Below, in pieces: positions 39,649-50,600 of a stretch of DNA of 64,000 nt. A program made the translations under genes and the position numbers. This DNA comes from Synchiropus splendidus (lineage: Eukaryota > Chordata > Actinopteri > Syngnathiformes > Callionymidae), in contig NC_071342.1 in NCBI RefSeq assembly GCF_027744825.2, forward strand, positions 11,551,501 through 11,615,500, given 5' to 3'. The notes under the pieces were generated by a model. The model was not told where the DNA came from. It was given only the letters and a program-made list of their open reading frames with translations, and searched no databases. How positions within the stretch are numbered: the stretch's first letter is position 1; every line of letters starts with the position of its first letter.

Positions 39649-40360
39649 CAGTGGTACCTCGGTTCTCGACCACAATCTGTTCCAGAAGGCCGCTTGAGAA
39701 GCGATTTGTTCGAAATCTGAATCGATTTTTCCCATTACAATGAATGGAAAAAGAAAGAATGCGTTCCAAGCCTTAAAATAGTCTTTTGTAGGAGTGAATG
39801 TAGAGTGTCTGCTGCAGGTGCGCTGTTCCTCTATGTGCGTGGCCGCTGCATGTGGGAGGGGTTGCCGAGTGAGTGACGTCTCTCCAGAAGTGAAGAGGTG
39901 CCCGGTGCATGTCCAGCACTGAATGTGTGCTTCTGTGCAGTTTGGCTGTGACAAAGTCATAAACCAAGTAACGCTCTGTCCCAGACTCGCCTCATCCCTG
40001 TCCCAGCTCCAGCCCACAACAGGACATCAAACCCTGGACCCCCGAGCGCCTCCCCTGTGACACTCTACCACGGTCCAGTGCGGAGACAGGAAAGGTTTTA
40101 CACCTCAATATGAAGAAAAAACAGTCAGTAAATGTAGCTAACTGGACACGTCTGCATACAGAGGCTGCGTTACACACAATAACAAAGCGCGTTGTGGGTC
40201 AGCTGATCGGCCCGCGCACATTACGTTTTTTTCCGGCTTTTTTCGTGGGCGTTCAATTTCTAGATTTTCGTTCGAAATCCGAACCAAAAAAATCGTGAAA
40301 TTTTTGTCCGAACTCCGATTTGTTCGAATTCCGGGATGTTCGAAAACAAAGGTTCCACTG
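39649..40360 (+). mobile_element. TA-flanked MITE, copy 1 (712 bp)
   Basis: It starts CAGTGGTACCTCGGTTCTCG and ends GGTTCCACTG. TA stands directly outside both ends, as expected for the TA target duplication of Tc1/mariner/pogo-type elements. Sub-terminal segments on both sides carry TTCGAA words (GATTTGTTCGAAATC near the left, TTTGTTCGAATTCC near the right). There is no transposase. An inverted second copy lies at 43845-44553. The 64-codon frame found inside both copies differs at nine sites, all of them amino-acid changing, so I do not treat it as a gene. Confidence 0.8.
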
Positions 40361-40362
40361 TA

Positions 40363-43300
40363 TCTGCTCATACTGGACATCAGTCTCACTCTATATCAGT
40401 TATATATATCGGTTATATTGTGGTTTTTAATTTCCTTATTTTCCTGTAAGTAAGCATTATTTACACTTGATAAATACACAAATTAGTTTACACTATACAC
40501 AATAACAAGTTGCTCTCAATTATTGATTTTTTTTCACGTCAACATGTGCACTCCACTTAGGTTTAAGAACATGTTTGCGTCATCCCACACCAAGGTAGCT
40601 GACAGACAAAGCCATTACATCATAGAGTGACACCTCGGCTCACCAAACAATAAACCTGTCCCAGTCACTGCAGAAATACTGCTGCCAGTAAATCAAGTCA
40701 ACAAGGCATTATCTGACATGGGCTCCACCTATTGAGCAACCTCATGAGGCCACCACCAACATCATCATCATCCCCGCTACCTCCTCTAAAACACAGATAT
40801 ATGCTGTCACACATCGCGTGTGTACACTGTAAGTTAGAGAATGAAAATAGTCTCGATTGCACACAGTTGCAACAGCGGGACGATCAAAGGCTCATTGTTT
40901 CTCTGGATTCTCAGGTTCCACAGCGAACCACCTCCATCTGACACTTTATTTGCATTAACTATGACATCCCAGCCTCTACATCTCCTCCCCACCGCAGCCT
41001 TTTACATGTCCAGACGGATCCCATCAAACCCTGGTTCATGCCAGTCTGTGTTTGACAAAGCCTTGTGCCCCAGTATTTTTGATCTACAGAGCTACAGAAC
41101 TGCACCACTTTATACGTCTTTCTTCTTCTGTGACTGACATCTTATCTAATTCCAACACATTTATACATCCTCAGAAGCCGACCAACACACACTGCGGTCA
41201 ACAGTGAAAGAATCTATTTCAGTTACAGTCAACAGTGTCGCCATTAGTGAGGAAAACAAGCGGAGACAAACAATAGCTCGACCTGTTGGCTGCCAGCAGC
41301 ACCGCTGCACGTCCTGTCGGAGACGTACGTTTGACTCTGACAACATCTTATGAATTATTTACTGCACTGATTTTTTGGGGGGGAATTGTCAAGTCAACGG
41401 CAGGCAAACGTGCACGTTCCTGTTCCTTATCCTCCAGAGAAAACCAAAACTTCCCACTGCAAACAAACTCAGTCGCTGCAGATGGTAAACAAAATGTGAT
41501 CACAGTTAAGTGAAACTTAGGGAGGACGAGAAGATCATTCCTGACCAGCATCACCTCTAAACCTATCCATGCCATCATTCTGGAGCCAAACGCACAAATA
41601 AGCCTGCAGGCTAAAATTAACTTCATTGTCACTGGAAAGGTCATTTAACCTCCTGAGACGCGGCTACTTATCCAAGGACATTTTTGCCTTTCAGCACCAT
41701 AATACTGACAGGGACCTGGCCCACGCCTTCTCGCCATGATATCACAACATACAATGGTGCCATGCTATATCACGATTCACGTCTGGCTGACTTGGTACAG
41801 CACAGATTTTTCTTGCATGAGTTGAGGGGAGACCCTCTGCTGGGATTTGGATCCCCAACACTCTGATGTTTGTACTGTTGATTTGTAGTCAAGAGTGACT
41901 CATGTGACAGCTCAACCTCTTTGTGAGTCCACAATAGTGTCTCAGTTTCTTCAAGTTGTTGTGCTAATGTAGCACAATGCTCAAGCTCCAGGTATGTGCT
42001 ATTACACATGGCAGGCCTCTGGGTAGTTCGGTCCGGTCAGTACCAGAGGAAGATGCTAACTATCGTGGGGATGGTGAAACACCTGGACATGTTAAAGGAT
42101 GGATGGATGGATTTTTTTTAAGGCTTATCATATGCTGAAGAAAAGCCTTAAAGAAATTAATGGTCTCCACAACACATTTCACTCAGAGGTAAAAAGATGA
42201 CAGGTGTACAGGAAAGCATTCTTTTAAAATTTTCAAAATAAAACTACTGTACTTGTACTCCAACTGTGCAATGAATTGCTCCCTTAGGCAACAAAATAAC
42301 TACAGTGTGCAAAAAGAAAACGTTAGTATAAGCACGTCATGAATGCAACAGCATATCCAAGTACATGCCAAGTATAGTCTATATTAAATATCGACATAGA
42401 GAACTTAAAATATGAAGACAATGTCACATTATCAAGTATTGCAATATTTCAGCAAACATATCTGTAGAGTATTAAATTTATTATGATTTTTTTTATAACG
42501 GGTAAAATGTAATAAAATAAGTTGTCAAATCAACATAATTTTGTTTTTTGTTTCACAAAATTTAAATAAACTGCTGACTCCATGTTTCATCTGGTCCCTC
42601 TCAGTCAACAGAAAAATTGTCGTTTTGCTTTCGTTCCTTCATTCGCAGAGGCTTCTGCACCACATCCTGATTTCTACCCGAGAAGCCATCACCGCTTCAG
42701 CCCGCCACATCCGAAGGAAGTTAGGATGAAATGGTAAGAGCAGTAAAGCAGAAAACAACATCTGCAAAGGTTAACCGCCATGTGAAATAAAGCTGCGTGC
42801 GGAGAACACAACAGTGTGCACATTGATTGACTTGTCCTTAGAAGGCTGAGAGAAAATACTCCTGGGAAACACTTGAATACCTTCTTACATTTCACTGATG
42901 GTCTTGCTCAAAGGTTGACCCCCTTCAGTGGCAACTTCCACAGCTAGGATGGAAAAATCACATTTTTCCTTCTGGAGCTGCGTTTGGCTGTTCTCTCCAG
43001 GGAAATTGGTCTCAACTCGAGCCTGAACAACGTGGACTCTCCCAGGACCTATTTTTTTTTGGACAACCAACACTTTCACCAGCGCTACATAGACTCTTTT
43101 AAACACAATGGTGAACAAACAGATTGACTTAAGACACTGCAACCACCATATCTTTGCATAGTATTTCACAATAATGCCTTTCAAGCTCAACTGAAGCCCC
43201 ATTTACATCAAAAGACTTTGAGTGCTGAAAGTTGCAACGAGCCCTCCTCCTCCTACTGTGATGCTAGGCTGGCTGGCAGCTAGAATTAGACAGGAAGCTT

Positions 43301-43559
43301 AGCTCGAGTCCTCACAAAAACACTGTGGTTTCATCATCAACGGCGAGACAGAAACCCACGGAGATGAAAACAGTCTTAATGAACAGAATGATCCTTTTCG
43401 GTGCGCTTACTTAAACACATGCATCTTATCTCAACATGCTTCCTGCCTAATTCAAACACTTCCGTGGTGCCAGTTTAACACACAAAACTGACAGTGGAAG
43501 CAGCCTAAATAGGAAGTCATTATGAGAAAGTTTCTTTCAGCACTTCCCAACCTCCAGAG
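40363..43559. other. Spacer between the inverted MITE copies
   Basis: No exon was supported. A GGAT run at 42097-42112 resembles the simple-repeat tail of a LINE, but no LINE sequence could be recognised next to it. Confidence 0.5.
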
Positions 43560-43735
43560 TTAACACCTTCTCATGTCCTCATCCATGAACCTCAGTGGTC
43601 TGTCCACTTCTTCTCTAACATCTTGGTGCAACTTTGTCTCCTCTCCAAACCGTGTGACCTGGTCTTTAAATTTCTCCGCATGTCCCTCTGACATACTCAT
43701 TTTTCACGTTCTTCATACGTTCAGCACATTTTTCT
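43560..43735 (-). mobile_element. Non-LTR retrotransposon fragment with internal deletion
   Basis: On the minus strand it shares words with the LINE pieces at 14985 and 56322: GAGTATGTCAGAGGGACATG, then GGTTTGGAGAGGAGACAAAG, then AGGTTCATGGATGAGGACAT. Order and orientation match the LINE, but the stretch between the VREAR region and the EDM region is mostly missing. It ends about 100 bp from MITE copy 2. Confidence 0.5.
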
Positions 43736-43844
43736 GTTTTTGGTCGGAAACCTGGTTCAACATTACCACCAGTTTATTTCATCACACTCCTCAAATAAAC
43801 GAACTGGATTGAACTTCATTGCTATCCAAAAAAAAAAAAAACAA

Positions 43845-44553
43845 CGTCTCGGACTTCGAACAAATCGGAGTTCAAACAAAAATTCAGAGATTTTTTTCCT
43901 TCCAATTTCGAACAAAATTCCAGAACTCGAATGCCTCTGAAAAAGCTGGAAAAAACATATCACGCGTGGACCGATCAGCTGACCCATGACGCGCTCTGTT
44001 ATTGTGTATAACGCAGTACGCAGACGTGTCCCGTTAGCTCCATTTACTGACAGTTTTTTCTTCATATTGAGGTGTAAAACCTTTCCTGTCTCCACACTGG
44101 ACCGTGGTAGAGTGTCACAGGGGAGGTGCTCGCTCTCCACACCTCCGAGGCTGGAGCGCTCACTCCAGGGTTTGATGTCCTGTTGTGGGCTGGAGCTGGG
44201 ACAGGGATGAGGCGAGTCTGGGACAGAGCGTTACTTGGTTTATGACTTAGTCATAGCCAAACTGCACAGAAGCTCACATTCAGAGCTGGACACGCACCGG
44301 GCACCTCTTCACTTCTGGAGAGACGTCACTCGCTCGGCAACCCCTCCCAAATGCAGCGGCCACACACATAGACGAACAGCGCACCTGCAGCAGACACTCT
44401 ACATTCACTCCTACAAAAGACTATTTTAAGGCTGGGAAGGCATTATTTCTTTTTCCATTCATTGTAATGGGAAAAATCGATTCAGATTTTGAACAAATCG
44501 CTTCTCGAACGGCCGTCTGGAACGGATTGTGGTCCAGAATCGAGGTACCACTA
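43845..44553 (-). mobile_element. TA-flanked MITE, copy 2 (inverted)
   Basis: This is the reverse-complement partner of 39649-40360. Its CAGTGG-type end (here TAGTGGTACC on the minus strand) is at 44553, next to a TATATATA run. The other end has lost the terminal AACCTTTG/CCACTG block, and an A-run (43828-43841) stands in its place. Compared with copy 1 it has about 27 extra bases near 44130-44160. In a 195-nt interior segment I count nine base differences, about 5 percent, so the copies are fairly recent relatives. Confidence 0.8.
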
Positions 44554-44974
44554 TATATATATTTATAGACTGGTAACCCAAGTATTTTCACTTTAAATAA
44601 AAGCAGTTAAACACTACATACGTTAAAGAAATGTCATGTTATATTTGCACTTCCACTTCCAGACCAGTACAAGTCTGTGATCGAGAGTGTGTGGGGCACA
44701 TCAAATCCCTCACGCGCTGACAGCTGGGCGCTTTTATATAGTTGACCTCCTGGTCGTGCTGCAGATGTGCGGCGAGTGTTTTTGATTGGACCCATCATTA
44801 TAACTGAGACCCCGAGGACCTGCGACTTCCTGCGACCTTCCAGTGGTGTGAACACAGGCGTAGCCTCACCACGCTGAAACATCTCTCTGAAAGATGTGGT
44901 GAAGACGCACACATGCATTTGTTTTAAACGCTAACGTAGCACATAAAGGCACCAGCTGGTGACTATTCAGGAGG

Positions 44975-44984
44975 GTCACGTGAC
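44975..44984. promoter_or_regulatory. Palindromic E-box GTCACGTGAC
   Basis: A perfect 10-bp palindrome equal to the extended E-box/CLEAR-type core recognised by USF/TFE-class bHLH-zip factors. Isolated occurrence with no adjacent exon, so its function is unproven. Confidence 0.25.
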
Positions 44985-45454
44985 TGAGGAGGAAAAGATG
45001 GATGGAGGAGTGAAAAGAAGGAACACAGGTGGAAACACTTGGGATGTGCAGTCGCATCACCGTCGCTGGGATTAGAAGGAGCAAATAGGTGGAACCATAT
45101 CGAATACAAAGGCACACCAAGCAATTATACCCACTTGTGCTCCCAATATTATTTTGTGTAAAAGTGGAAGGAGGCTGGAAAGAGAGCACTGGAATTAGAG
45201 ACACATGTACTTGTTGAAATTTTAAATGTCAGGTGACTTAGCAATTGAAGCAGATTATTGTCTGAAAAAACTGTTTGAATATAAGATAAGAAAGAATCAT
45301 GACTCCAAATTGGTGAAGTCACACGGGAAGATTGCGTTCATGGAAACAAAATATGTGTTTAAAAGGAAGATAGAGATCTGTATATGTTGTTTCATAAGGT
45401 TTTAAACGTGTTTTCGATGAACATCAGCCAGTCAAGATCAACTCCAGGACGCTG

Positions 45455-45468
45455 CTGCCATCTAGTGG
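45455..45468 (-). promoter_or_regulatory. Candidate CTCF binding site (reverse)
   Basis: The minus strand reads CCACTAGATGGCAG, matching all 14 positions of CCASYAGRKGGCRS. It faces left, so with 13764 it forms a convergent pair 31.7 kb apart. Occupancy is inferred. Confidence 0.5.
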
Positions 45469-47341
45469 CAAAAGAGATCGAGGCGCACTTCCTGGCTCCC
45501 ATCGCTACAGTCAGAGTCAAAATATAACCGACAACTCGAGTTTAAATACGTGCAAATAACTGTCTGGTCACACTTTTATATGAATGACCTCAGCAGGGGA
45601 CAAATAGATAATTTTTTGCTGGTGAGGCCCAGTTTTTTTTTTTTTTGGCTTGATTTATCATCTCAAACAGCTGAATGAGTCTCGTTAAAACGCTCTTTTG
45701 CGTGAGGATATGGGAGATTCTGCTGTCTGTTTCTATAAGGCAATACCATTTAATCGCAAGGCACCTTTGATTACATTGCGTCAGTTCGGAGAGGCTTTTC
45801 TTCATGGCGACCAACAAAACCGACATGGGCCAAAACCAGAACAGCAAAGGTCAAAGATAAAAAAATAAATCTCAAGGAAACCACATAAACAAGTAATACA
45901 CTCTTTGTTTTGCCCAGAAATGTCCTTTGTTGTCTGAAAGAACAACTCAAATCCTTCTATATTGACTTTACAAGCTGAGATTCCTCCAGCAACTTCAGCT
46001 CCACACAGGCGAAATGAGTCGCTCTTCACTGGTGAACACGTCAACTTTCCTGCACTAACTTCAGTTCAACGGTAGAGGGCAGAAAAACTCCAGCTAAAAT
46101 CTGTATCAAAATACGATATAAAGACGAAATGTGTTTTTATTACATGACACAGAAAGGAACAGCACAAACAAGTCAAAATACACTTTAAACTCAAAACTCA
46201 ACAGAATTAAATGCGTTAATTCTGTAGCAAGCATATCACCAATGAGTATACTGCCTTCAAGTGAACCCCCTTTGTGTCATAAAGAAGCATAAACAGGTGG
46301 AAGAAGGATTTGAAGATGAAGTTGACTGCCAGCATCTGTTTCTCAGGAGTGACAGCTGCGATTGTTGTTTGCTGCAGAAACCGAGAGGCACGGCAGGAGC
46401 AGCAACAGGGTCAGAGATTAGTGCAGAACAATATGTCACCAGTCGGGATTATTCGGAACCAATTCTTTTGACCGATGCTGCTTGCATTGCAATTTTTTAT
46501 TTGTTGCATAACACTAGGGATTTTGTGTCACAGTGACCCCTGCTGAGGTGAGTGAAGAGACTATGAGCAATATAAACATTTACATCATAGCAGCTACAGC
46601 AATCACACCAAGACTGAAGCCATTTCATTACAAAACTATACTAATGAGTTACCTCCAAAAATGAAGCACCATCGAGCAACTCTCAGTAGTAAATGTAGAA
46701 ATGCACAGACCTTTTTGACTATAAACTGAAATTATTTCAGAAGACTTGTTCTGATTCTGTCCTGAAAACACATCCCAACACTGAATATTGAGCCACGTCA
46801 CTTGAGAGAAGTCATATGAGCCATAAACCAAATTAATTATTAATGTGTGAAATATTAAAATCTGTCACCAAACAATTGACGACTACAAAAACACATTCAA
46901 GATGTTTATTGAATGTAAGACCAGGCCATCATCTGTTGGGACTACATTTTGGCAAGTACAAAAAGGATTTCATTTCTTACATTTATTCTTCGCTCCCTGA
47001 TGGACGAGCTTCTCACCGTCAAGATAAAAACCATGACATTATCTCCTTGCACCATAGAAGCAGATCTGGGTGAATAAATCGCCAATGATTGAATGATGCC
47101 GGATCTGAACTTGGTTTACTCTGTGAATATTTACAGGAGTTTAAAACAAGTAATGAGTTATTTGTAGAAACAACGGCATCATAAAGACATATCAGCTGGG
47201 ATGTGAAGATGTCTCCAAAATAAAAATAAAAAACAAATCAATTAATTTTAATACTCAAATGTGGAATACTGGAGTAATGATGAAAATGTTTTCTAGCTTT
47301 TGGAAAAGGCATTTTTGTTCTGGTACCACTTTATAGTAAAA

Positions 47342-47658
47342 TACAAGTAACATCTGACTTACGACCAGGATCGGTTGCGACCAAACGGTAGTAAGTCGGA
47401 TTGGACGTAAGTTGAATGCCATTCAAAATTTTATAGGTTATAGGTGCTACTGTAGTGGTAGATCATTCTGTGAGAGTGAGATGCTGGGATACTGTGCTGC
47501 CGTAACTGTCGTACGTGTTGCCGGGCTGCTACGTGCTGCGGTGCCAGACATTGAATAATGTCTGGCACCGCAGCACGTAGCAGCCCGGCAACAACACCCA
47601 TGGTTGTAAGTACAGGTGGACGTAAGTCGAGCAGGTCACAAGTCGGGTGTTACTTGTA
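47342..47658. mobile_element. 317-bp TA-flanked MITE with internal hairpin
   Basis: Ends, counting TA, are TACAAGTAACATCTGACTTA at the left and, in reverse complement, TACAAGTAACACCCGACTTG at the right. The terminal 23 bp after TA agree at about 19 positions. Repeated GACTTACG/CGTAAGTC words follow inward from both ends. TA at both borders fits a Tc1/mariner-like target duplication. There is no transposase. The centre is occupied by a perfect hairpin (47516-47593). Confidence 0.75.
47516..47593. repeat. Perfect 37-bp inverted repeat with 4-nt loop
   Basis: Arm 47516-47552 is the exact reverse complement of arm 47557-47593, with loop GAAT. The stem is GC-rich, with cores GCCGGGCTGCTACG and CTGCGGTGCCAGACA. 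All 37 pairs are Watson-Crick, and pairing stops abruptly at 47515/47594. Such a stem could extrude as a cruciform or fold in RNA. It lies inside a MITE whose own terminal repeats have several mismatches. Confidence 0.9.
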
Positions 47659-50600
47659 TAATTATAAATTAATATATTGCATCTGACACAGAAATTTAAC
47701 TGCAATTAAAAGCTTTCTTTTTACATTTTTTTCAGCTGTCAACCAGCCCAACAGAGAAGGTTCTTTCTCTCGCTCAAAGTTAAAATCTGTCAAGAAACGT
47801 GCTGCACAAAGGGCAGCTGGGAATCAGACATCAGCAGAAGATCACACGCTGACGCTCACGCTGTCACCAAACTCTCCTGACTAAAGGTCTGTGAAATCAC
47901 TCACAAGTCGGCATTGTTGAAAAACACAGCTGCTACGACTCGCTCCACTCCAGCGGAGGCCTCCTCAGAAGCTTCTCGCTCTCACTGTCACAGCAAAATT
48001 CTCCCCTTCTCTGCTCGTTGTTCTCGCTCTCTGGGAGTCTGAAGACTGGCAGCAGGTGTTTTGCGACTGGAAGATCACAGAGTCTGGGAAAGACGGAGCC
48101 CCTGTGAGCCCGCTCTGTGTAGGTGGAGAAAATCTATGCTTCCATTTTCAGCCCGTCTTCTCCTGGAGGAGGGAGCTCAGTTCAACACCAGGGAGTTGAG
48201 TGTGTGTGTGTGTCTATTGTGTATGATTCATGACTAAATACTTAAATCATAGATTTAAACCATCAATATTGCTGCAGACTTCAGTGTGGAATTAAGTCAA
48301 GGTCAGAACCACTGCAATTCTAGAGGGGTGTAGGTTGCGGAGAAGGCTTTCCTGAATCAGGACCATGGACAGCAGCGTCTGTTGCCGAGATGGCTTCACC
48401 TGGCGATTAACCACAAGACTCAGTCTGGTGCGACAATGAGGACAGCTGCTGGCTCAAATGAGCCAGCTGTGTGTGAATGACTTCATCAGTCCTCACAGAA
48501 GAGGAAGCCATCCGTACCGCCACTATTAACCGTCGCAGGATCACAGGTCAATCTATCTGATCTGTCATTCATAAAATATCATCAATAAGTTAGACCTCGA
48601 CACAGATTATTGATGCTATTTTAGTCATCAAAAAACATAAAAATAAACAATCAAAAGGTTTGTGTTACAGTTGCGTGTCTGATGGAGCAACATGGAACAT
48701 GGCTCTGCGCCCTCTCACCGTCCTACACCTGAAGTGTGAGATTAATCCATGCAACCCGCTCCACCACCTGCCTGTCCGTCTGTGGCAATTCATCCATTTC
48801 ATAGTTGGGCACGACGCTACTTCAGAACAAAATGAAGTTTGTTCCTCAAAAGATATCAGCCTCACAGGAGCCATCCATCAGGTTCGCCTCACAATTACAG
48901 CGCATAAACCTTGAGCTCAGACTTCTGCCTCATCACCACGACAGTGGTGGGATGGCAGAATGAGTCCTCCCTGACTTGACAGTCGCCCCCATTTGCACTC
49001 CACGAGCTCAGTTTGATCCCCTCTAAGAGCATTAATAGCCACTTTGATTATGACAAGAGCAGCACTCCTGCTCAACCACCATTATTAGCTCCTCTAATAA
49101 AGTCTTTCTCCACTTCTGACACCATCTTGGGCTTTGTCGAGGCGCAGTCTCCATCTGTCAGTCCGCCAATGAGCTGCTGAACTTTGTTCCCACACAACAA
49201 GCAATATGATTGGATAATTACAGTTATGTGTGTGTGTCAAAGCAGCAAAAATAGAGCTGGAAAAGCAAAAACACTCGCCTTATTTTTCCGTACGTGTGAT
49301 GCGGTGCAGGAGAGAGGCAGTGGTGAACCCAGGTGAACTGTTGCACAACAACAGTTATGGCAATCAGCAAACTTGCCGGCATTTACCGCAGCAAAACAAA
49401 TCCGCTCGGGGCCAAAGCAAAAAAAAAAAAAATGTGTCGGGCTGAACTGTATCGATTTCAAACTTTTTCTTCTTTCTTATATCTGTAAACATCTGCTGTG
49501 TAAGACAGAGAGTGGGTGTGAGCCAAAGTTACCTCTCTGTGGTGAACAGGCATCATTTTGTAGCCTAACTTGGCTGAGTGGATTCACACCAGAGGCTCAT
49601 GGGAAGTCAGTGGGTGGACAGTCACCCACCTTCCTCCCTGATGAGCCTTCGGTGAAAATGCTTGCCACAAATAAAACATTCAGAATCAATTAGCTATGAA
49701 TTTAAACAGATGACAGTTTACAGATGACGACCCCATCAAACACCAACATGTCCTTCAGAGACCCTGAATCCTCCTCAATAAGACGCAGTCATAGAACAGC
49801 GGTTCTACTTTGAGTCTGACAGGTGAATGAACTTTCCATTACATCCTTTCGGAAGCCAAACATGTCTTTGTCTGTCTGCATTTCCGATCAAAGGTAGCCA
49901 TGGTAAGTGAGATCCTCCTCTCGAGTCTCTGTGTCCTCATTTTCTTCAACCATGACCCTCATTTGGGTCTTCTCTATCTCCATTATTCTTCGTCCAATGT
50001 TGTCCGACAAGTATCAAAACCCCGGGTCAGCCTTCATAGCTGCTGCCTCACACTCTGAACTCATAACCAGCAGTCCATAGGTTGTGTCTCCTCTCCACGC
50101 TGATGCGCAGAGTCACACTACACTACATGATGGGGACCCAACATTGCTAAAGCGCCAGAGAGAACCCTGAACACACGCCCCACTATTTTTGATCTAAAGT
50201 TGTTTTCACAACAGCCATGCAAATCAACACAAAAACATTTAATTTTCCTTACAATAAAACTGTGACCCTAAAATATCAAAGACGGATGAAATACTCGTAA
50301 CTTCATCATGATACTCCAGGGGAGTCGAACTCAATCACACAAACATTTTAGAAACAAGTCGTAGGACAAACAAAATGAGTATTTGCTGCACTTGGAAACA
50401 AACTACCAAATACCAAATGATTTGCACCATCGTTTCAACAGAACCATTGAAACACACCCTACGAATTTCCTTCAATATGTATCAGATTTTCTTTTTTTGA
50501 GTTTTCAGAGCTATTTGAAGTGTCAAATTTCTAGGATACAGCCTGTTGAGCAGCAATGTGAAGAACACTGTAATCTGAATGGGTCAGGACACCAGTATCA

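Larger units (their letters stand above)
44554..47341. other. Noncoding DNA with two regulatory-type motifs
   Basis: No exon was supported. A T-run lies at about 45630-45646. The palindromic E-box at 44975 and the reverse CTCF match at 45455 are listed separately. Confidence 0.5.
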
